This document shows, one piece after another, positions 34,521-43,000 of a stretch of DNA of 45,000 bases. The notes below the pieces were generated by a model. That model had not been told where the DNA came from. It made no database searches and was given only the letters and a program-made list of their open reading frames with translations. The stretch is taken from contig CM060324.1 of NCBI GenBank assembly GCA_030674155.1, positions 46,084,565 through 46,129,564 on the forward strand. Direction: 5' to 3'. The stretch is from Stramonita haemastoma (Eukaryota > Mollusca > Gastropoda > Neogastropoda > Muricidae). The translations under genes were made by a program, and so were the position numbers. Every line of letters starts with the position of its first letter. Positions within the stretch are counted from its first letter, which is position 1.

Positions 34521-37500
34521 CTGAGAGAGAGACAGAGAGACTGAGAGAGAGAGAACAGAAGAGAGAGGTCAAAGTCATTTTTGATACACACCTGATAGTC
34601 TACCCTGTGCTGTCATCATTCTTCTCAAGCCAGGGCTACTTGTCTAACCAGGTCTGAAAACCACCTGGAAAACTCTTCGGTCTGCCAGCTTTGAACCCTG
34701 CTGGAACGCCGCGGCTTCTGCTATCTCCTTAACGATCTATGTCATTGTTTATGTCACAATGACGTCACTTGTTTCAGGCATGCAAGGCTCCTTTGAAAAT
34801 GGCGTAATGACGTAAATAAGTAGCGAAATGACGTCAGACCAGCCGCTTTGTGATGACTGTGACGACTGTAGACGCTTATCAGTGCATCTTGCCGTCCCTG
34901 GGGTATCAACGTAATGACCAATGCATGTAGCGCTATTTTGAAACTATACAAACAGCAGTTGTGGGGGCACACTGTTTGTTCAAATATGCGCCATCCACAG
35001 TTTTTTTGCGTCCTTAGGGTGCACTGGTCACATTATTTTGCGGCAAAGTTGAAAAAAAATGTGTGAATCCTGCAAGGGCGCACCCTAGAATCAACACTGT
35101 TCTTTTATATCGAGGAAAATAGGAATAAGCATTCATGTGCTTTTTTTCATCCAGTCCTGGTGTATGCAGTTTTGTAAATATTGTCATCTGTTCCCACCAG
35201 CACAGAAAATTCAAATTGCGAGCGCCATGTTCTGACCATTATGTTATCCCGTCCCCCTGTCGTTAGAAGGGGGCTTAGTAGGTGAACTCAACGCAGCAAT
35301 AAGTAAGTTCTTTACAACTTGCGCTAAATGTAAGCTGTACACAGAGCCTCAGTTTATCCTCTAATCTCACACCAAAGTGGGATGCACTGGGCCTGACTTG
35401 TCAGGCGCTTTAATGGCAGTGTAACACCTTTTTTTTTTTTTAACTCATATGACAGACAACAGTAGTTGCTGTCTGAGCATTTGCCAGAAGAAAGAAGAAT
35501 TCTCTCATCTTAATCGGCAAGTACACAGACCCCCTCTCAGGGTCTGGTGGATAGAGGAAAGTCTGGGTGTAGACAGATAAAAACTGCTACCTCTCATTTT
35601 CTCAGTCATTACCAGTCCAAAGACACGCACCACATACTGCTGAAAATTCCCAAGAGATGAAGAAGAAAATCAGCAATTATTCAGATGTTGAAAGATGGCA
35701 CTTGCCCAAAACAAACAACAAACAAACAAACAAAAGTGAGAAAGAAAAAGAAAAACAGGAAAAAACCTAAAAAAAAAAAACCCAAGGAGGGGAAAGAACT
35801 CACTGTTTGGGCAGACGACTTTTCTCTTTGACGAGGCAAATGGCGGCTTGCACCATGCAGATTGGGGTGGTCACATAGCCCATCTCTGTCACACACACAC
35901 ACACACATCATTCCCACATGTCATGTCATTATGTCCTGTCATTACACAGTGTGACAGACACCACAGACGGAGACGTGACTCATCAATGGGTCTATGAAGT
36001 TGTGAGTCTGAATATCAGCAGGGTCTGATGAATGAAGGGTGGGGATTTTTACAAGCTTCCAGGTCAACTTCCAGTGCAGACCTGGTAGTGCCTCGATTCC
36101 CTTGGTGTATATAGACATGCCGAAGACCAAATATGCATGCTAAAGATCTCCTATTTCATGTCAATGTTCGGTGGGTTTTGGAAACAAATATACTCAGCAC
36201 ACATCCCTGAAGTTGGAATGCAGCTACCTTCATGGTGGGCATGCACATGCACATACTCATGCATACACACAAATATTCACACAGACACGCATATACATGC
36301 ACAAAAAAAGCTAATCATTGCTTATTCAATGTACCATCTGGAAATGAAAATTACTTTCACACAAACACACACACAACACACACAACAACACACAACACAC
36401 ACACAACATTCACTCATCACACACAACACACACACACACCACACACACACACACACAACACACACCACACACACTTTCTAATACCACTTACAGTGAACCG
36501 ATAATTAAGTACGAGAACAAATACACTTTCCAGGCGCTAAAACAAAATGTACACCTAATCACATCTTCCTCATTCCCAGGTAAAAAAAACAAACCCAACC
36601 CCCCCCCCCCACCCCCCCCCCAGTCTCCTCTCCATCCCTTCTTACCTGGTCCGCTGACTTTGACGGTCATCTTCAGGTCAGGGTCTCTTCGTGCTGGGCC
36701 TCTGGGTCCTCCAGCTTCTGGCTGTAGCCTGTGGCCAGGAACGTCCAGGAGAACGACGCCCCTTTGATCTGCAACAACACACGTCACCCTCAGGAACAGA
36801 GAAAAAAAATGGCCAGTGAGTTTCATGAATGAAAAATGGCAATGAGTGTCACAGATGAAACGGCCAGAGTTTCATGATGAAAGGCAATGAGTATGGAAAA
36901 ATGGCCAATGAGTTTTAGGAGTGAAAAATGGCCAATGAGTGTCATGGATGAAAATAGACGATGAATTTTATAACTTTTTTTTTTTTCACTCTTCGGCTAG
37001 AGCTCCAAGCTTCACCAATGGCGATATTTTGAGTATGTGACCATTTTTTATCCACCATTAAGGTAACTGCATTCCAACTTTGGGGATGGTGTCTAAACAC
37101 GACACCTGTGTGCATGCTTTTTTTTTCTTTATTTTTATCATCTGTTCCTACCAGCATAAAATAGCCTTGATTTCCCTGAAAAGCAGAATGGTTTTAACAT
37201 GTGCCCAAGATATTCTGTGTGCGTTTGCACACAGGTCTTTGGTTTATAATTTCATTAGAAGGACTTTTGGGGGAGTGGAGTCAGTATGTATTCTTGTTTA
37301 TCAAACACTCGACAGTAAGTAGTGTTGTCTATCAAATGGGTGACAAGTGAGGCCCAGCACATCTGACTTCTGTGTGGAGCCAGTAATAATGTTATCTCCC
37401 ATGTAAAATTTCCTAAAACAGGGCCTTTGTGGAGGCTCAATCCTGGGCTACCAGATCACTAGCACAACACTCTAACCACTAGGCTATCCCCCCCCCCCCC

Positions 37501-38565
37501 TCCCCCCCCCTGTTTCACGATTGAAAACAGCCAATGAGTTTCATAGCTGAAAAACACCCACCGAGTTTCATGGCTGAAAACAGCCAATGAGTTTCATATA
37601 GTGAACACATTAGTTCATAGCGAAAAAAGCGATGAGTTCATATGAACGCAATTAGTTCATAGCTGGAAAACAGCCAATGAGTTTCATAGCTGAAAAGCAG
37701 CGATGAGTTTCATGGCTGAAAAGGCAGTGAGTTCCATAGCTGAAAAACAGCCAATGAGTTTCATAGCTGAAAAACAACCAATGAGTTTCATAGCTGAAAA
37801 TGGCCAGTGAGTTTCAAGGCTGAAAACGAGCAATGAAGGATAGGGTCAATGTCTAATAAAAAAAATTTTAATTTGATCATCTTGACAAAGTTACTTGTAA
37901 ACAAACCTGAGACTGAGTGGGTCCACCCTTTTTGAATGTGCCAGCAGTGAAAAACCCAGGGAACTGAAACAAGAGAACAGCGCGTCACCAAACAAGACTG
38001 TTGACTGACTGACTGACACATAGCAAGGAGGACATTCTCCCACCTGCACAGATGACAGTGCAGTCTTTGGGAAAGCTTCCAGTTCCAATCTTGGGGACTT
38101 CATTCAGACGTTGGGGTGGGGTGGGGGGGGGGGGGGAATAATCAAAAGATATCAAAACAGATATCAAAATGAAGAAAAAGCCACACACACACAAACACAC
38201 CCACACATACATATTTTACACACACACAATGTAAAACACACACACACACACACACACACAACACACACACACACACACAAACATACACTAAAACACAGGT
38301 GCACATGGGTACTCACACATGCATACTTCATCATTTTCTTTCCTTTCTTGTTAAGTTTTTGTGATGAGACATATCAATGAAAACTAAATACATGTACAGG
38401 CAACAATATCAGTGGGGTTTTTTTTTGGGGGGGGGGGGGGAAGACAGAAAAAAGTTTTTTTGGGTACATGTAACAAAAAAAGACACAAGGCACACACACA
38501 CACACACATGCGCGTGTGTGCCCCCCCCCCCCCCCACCACACAACACTACACACACACAAATACA

Positions 38566-38615
<50 letters not shown>

Positions 38616-38629
38616 CTCACACACACACA

Positions 38630-38719
<90 letters not shown>

Positions 38720-38734
38720 ACACACACACGTGCG

Positions 38735-38771
<37 letters not shown>

Positions 38772-39636
38772 ACACACACACCACACACACACACATCCTC
38801 TCTCTGTCTGTCTGTCTCTCTCACTGACCTTCAGTAAAAGAGCCCTGGTCAGGCTGAATTTGGCCATGATGCTGAAGATGATGGCGAAAAAAGCCATGGC
38901 GTAGGCAGCAAACCGACTGGGACGACAAATGTAGGGGAAGAACTGCACCTGTACCCCACACACAGAATCACCACACCTTCCTTCATTCCTACATTCCCCA
39001 ACAGTGCATGACATGAACAAAAGACTAGCTCTGGAATATGGCAAAACTGTTCATCAATTCGCCCATACTGCAATCATGTGCATACAACTTTTGGAAAACG
39101 AAACTAACCATACAACTAGAAACCATCCACTGGACCTGTGCATTTGAATGCACCAAAGAAACACAGTTCAGAGTATTACAAGGAAAATTCTACACAACAT
39201 AAACCCCACAAACATTTTCTTAAAACAAAATGGGCTATGAATAAAGGTCAAATATGTGACAAAGAAGACATCGACTTTAAAGAACCTTTCTTTTTTTTTC
39301 TTGTTCTATGGTCAGACTACTATGGTATAAGGTAGAATGAGAAATTAATGCAAGAATAGGACAACTTATTACAATACCAGAAGCCACTGCTCTTTTAGGT
39401 TATCACAATCACCTTACACCTAAAGCAACATGGAAAGTAGTAAACCATTTGATAATCCTGGCAAAAATGTGCATCAGCAAATACAGATATGGTGGCAAGG
39501 CCGACCTCATTGCCATTCTTGAGAAAGAACTATTGTTGAGAAGTAAATCACTTGAAATGCAATAACAAATCTCCCCATCAGGAACAAAAAATACCCTACC
39601 TAAGTAGAAATCAGCTGACCATGTAGCCATGGAGAG

Positions 39637-39702
<66 letters not shown>

Positions 39703-39703
39703 A

Positions 39704-39734
<31 letters not shown>

Positions 39735-40801
39735 AGACAGACAGAGAGAGAGACAGAGAGACAGAGACAGAGAGAGAGACAGACAGAGACAGAGACAGAG
39801 ACAGAGAGACAGAGAGTAATGCATTTTCAACTCACGTCCATCAATAAATAGCAATAGAAAGCAAAGATTCCCCTTCAGTGCTCCTTGGCCTATGGCTGTG
39901 ATTTTATCACTCCCTAGTTGCACAATGGAAAAACTGAAAATCTGATCTTATAAAAAAAAAGAAGAAAAAAAGAAAGTTCTGAAATATGGCTGTTGTTGTT
40001 GGCACGTGTTCTCAAGCTTAACAGCTTGGGGTCACCCAGAACACGCACACCGACTCTCTCATCTCACCTGGGAATCACCGCGAGATGTTAAGTGCATACT
40101 GAATAAGTAGTTTATGTGTAGAACTCTTTCCAAGTAAATCACCATGACCATAAAAGGCAGCCACAGTCCAACTTCAGAAGATTTTTGCGTGTGTATATGT
40201 GCAAACAATGGTCTGCACACAATTCAAAATCAATAAATGAAAGAGAGAGCACCAGACAGACAATGTCCTCCCATGTATGTAAATATTAATTCGTTGCTAA
40301 AAGGTACAAGGCAAGCAAGTTTATTCATATGTGCAAAGTTACATATGTCTTAAAGTGTATGAGAATTTGTCTGCATACATACGACTTGTACCGTGACAAC
40401 AACAAAAACATGTAGGACATCTCAGCACTTGCAACACGTTACAAAAAGCGTATTAAAAAAAAAAGCGAGACAAGACACACAGAAGGGTGGAGGAAGACAA
40501 GACAAGAGTAAGGATCTGCATGGCATGAAGAGGCAGCAGAGCAAAGCGTGGTGCACCTACAGGCCTCTGTTTCTTGTTGTCGAAGTAAAACCGCTGCGTT
40601 CTCTGCACCACAGACCGGTCACTGCCAGGGAAGGGCAGGCACCACTTGTCCACTTCGGGGCTGTGGAAAATTAACGATCTGCACACACACACACATTCAC
40701 AAGGCTTCATGATTTATTTCCTTTCACCCCTTTTTAGGGGCATGGAGGATAACAAAACGAATTCAACAGGAGAACACACACACCACACACACACACATAC
40801 A

Positions 40802-40866
<65 letters not shown>

Positions 40867-41086
40867 TACATGAATACACACATATTCTTCTTCCTCTTCC
40901 TCCTCATCGTCGAATGCTCAGACAGCAACAACTGTTGTCTGTGAGCGAAAATAGTTTGCACTGCCATTAAGCGCCTGACAAGTCAGGCCCTGCACATCCG
41001 ACTTTGGCGTGGATACATACATTCATAAATACATGCTTTACGCACATGCTTGCAAACATACACACATCATATTTGCACATTATTAT

Positions 41087-41171
<85 letters not shown>

Positions 41172-42616
41172 TTTAAAGTGATTAAACACAGGTGCATATG
41201 GACACACACACATTCACACTTAATCATTTTTTGTTCTCTCTTATAACCCAAGTTTTTGTGAAGAGACATACAAATGGAAACTAAATACATGGGCATGAAC
41301 AACACGTGTGCACACACACACACACATACACACAGGGGTTAGAGCATTCTGCTCACAATCTTATGGCGCAGTTTTGAGCCTGTTCAAGACAACTTTTGCC
41401 CCTGAAAAGTAATGACTCCACTCCCTTGAAAGTCTTACAGATGAAACTGTAAACTGAGATACTGTGCATGAACACACCACACACTCTACAAACCTGAGAC
41501 TATAGTGGGTCCTCCTGTTTCGAACGTGCCGACAATAAAAACATCAGGGAACCTCAGTCTTGGTTTATAATCATTTGAAGGACTTTTGGGGGGAGTGGTG
41601 GAGTCAGTACTGAAGTTTACTCCAGGGAAAAAAAATCCCCTAAAATGGGCACCTCCATGGTGGCCTGATAGATCCCAGGCCATCAGATCTTGAGCACAAG
41701 GCTCTAACCACGAGGCTATCATGCCCCCATCATAACACTGGGCCTATTGTCACTGATTTCTTCTTTGTCGTTGAACACTCTAGACAGCAGTTATTGTTCT
41801 CTGTCATATCAACAAAAATACACTGCATGCCTGACAAGCAAAGCCCAGCGCATCCAACTTCAACATGGGAGAGAAATGCTATCTTTTCAGTCTTCCTGGG
41901 GGGAAAAAAAAGGCCAAGAGAATGGACCAAGAAGGCAGAACACAGACAAGAAGGGGGTGACAGGAAGAAAAGGAACAAGGCAGAAACAAAGACAGGGACA
42001 GAAAAAAGAGAATTCCTAGCACAAACTTTCCAGAAGGTGGGGATGTTACCTAAACTGACAGGCCCCCGGCATGCCCACAGGGGGACGTCACCGACTGAAA
42101 CCTGGACTGACAGGGGTGACCCTATGGGCTGACTGACTGACTGACTGACAGACTAACTGACCGACTGACCGTTTTGGGGGTCTGTGGCGACTGCGGGGCA
42201 GAGGGTTTGGGAACAGCACCTTCCTCATGGGGGCCAGCTCATCCTGGTGGGCAAACCCATGCACCGCTGACTCAAAGGTGGCAAAGTTACCCGCCAAGCC
42301 CTGCAATTCAACCAAAGTGCTCATATCATGCAGTGTGCAAGCATACAGATATAGTGAGCATACATAGGTTCACTTACATGAACGTAGGAGAGTGAGCATC
42401 ACGCTGAGAAATGTGCATAAGTGTCTCACACACACGCATGCATGCACACACATATGCACACATGTGAACACACACACGCAAGCATAAAGCGCATGCGCAC
42501 ACACACACACACAAGCATAAAGCATATACACGCACACACACACACACTCAAGACGCTTTCACACTTACACCCCCCTTTATCACGCTCTCTCTTTTTTTTC
42601 TCTCTCTTTCTCTTAC

Positions 42617-42687
<71 letters not shown>

Positions 42688-42969
42688 TCTCTCTCTCTCT
42701 CTATTTCACCCCCTTTCTCTCCCTTCCCTTCTCTTCCACTCCCCTCCTCCCTCCCTTTCTTTCTTTCTTTCTGTCTGTGTATGATCCCACAAAGCACAGA
42801 CTGACTGTGGTCCAGTCAGAGAGGATGGCTTTGTTACCTCAGGGCCAGCATTCAAGTTGAGGAACCCTTCCACAGCATTCAGGTCACCTGTAATCAGCAC
42901 ACAACAACAACTGTATGAATACCATATCACTGTCTGCTCTGGGCCAGAGTATTTTGTCTCAACTCTCTC

Positions 42970-43000
<31 letters not shown>

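Larger units (their letters stand above)
33734..35099. mobile_element. Non-autonomous DNA transposon, hAT-like, with 16-bp inverted ends
   Basis: Starts CAGTGTTGATTCTAGG and ends with its exact reverse complement. It is flanked by TTCTTT at 33728-33733 and 35100-35105, and the outer DNA on both sides joins into a normal SINE 3' end, so the insertion is clean. 1,366 bp with no transposase; the interior is GA arrays and a CRE cluster. The CAGTG-type end suggests hAT, but hAT usually gives 8-bp duplications. Confidence 0.7.

Noticed and set aside
38374..39044. Long frames of HT or VC repeats
   Set aside because: Translations of the CA array; only 38829-38948 on the minus strand is a true exon.
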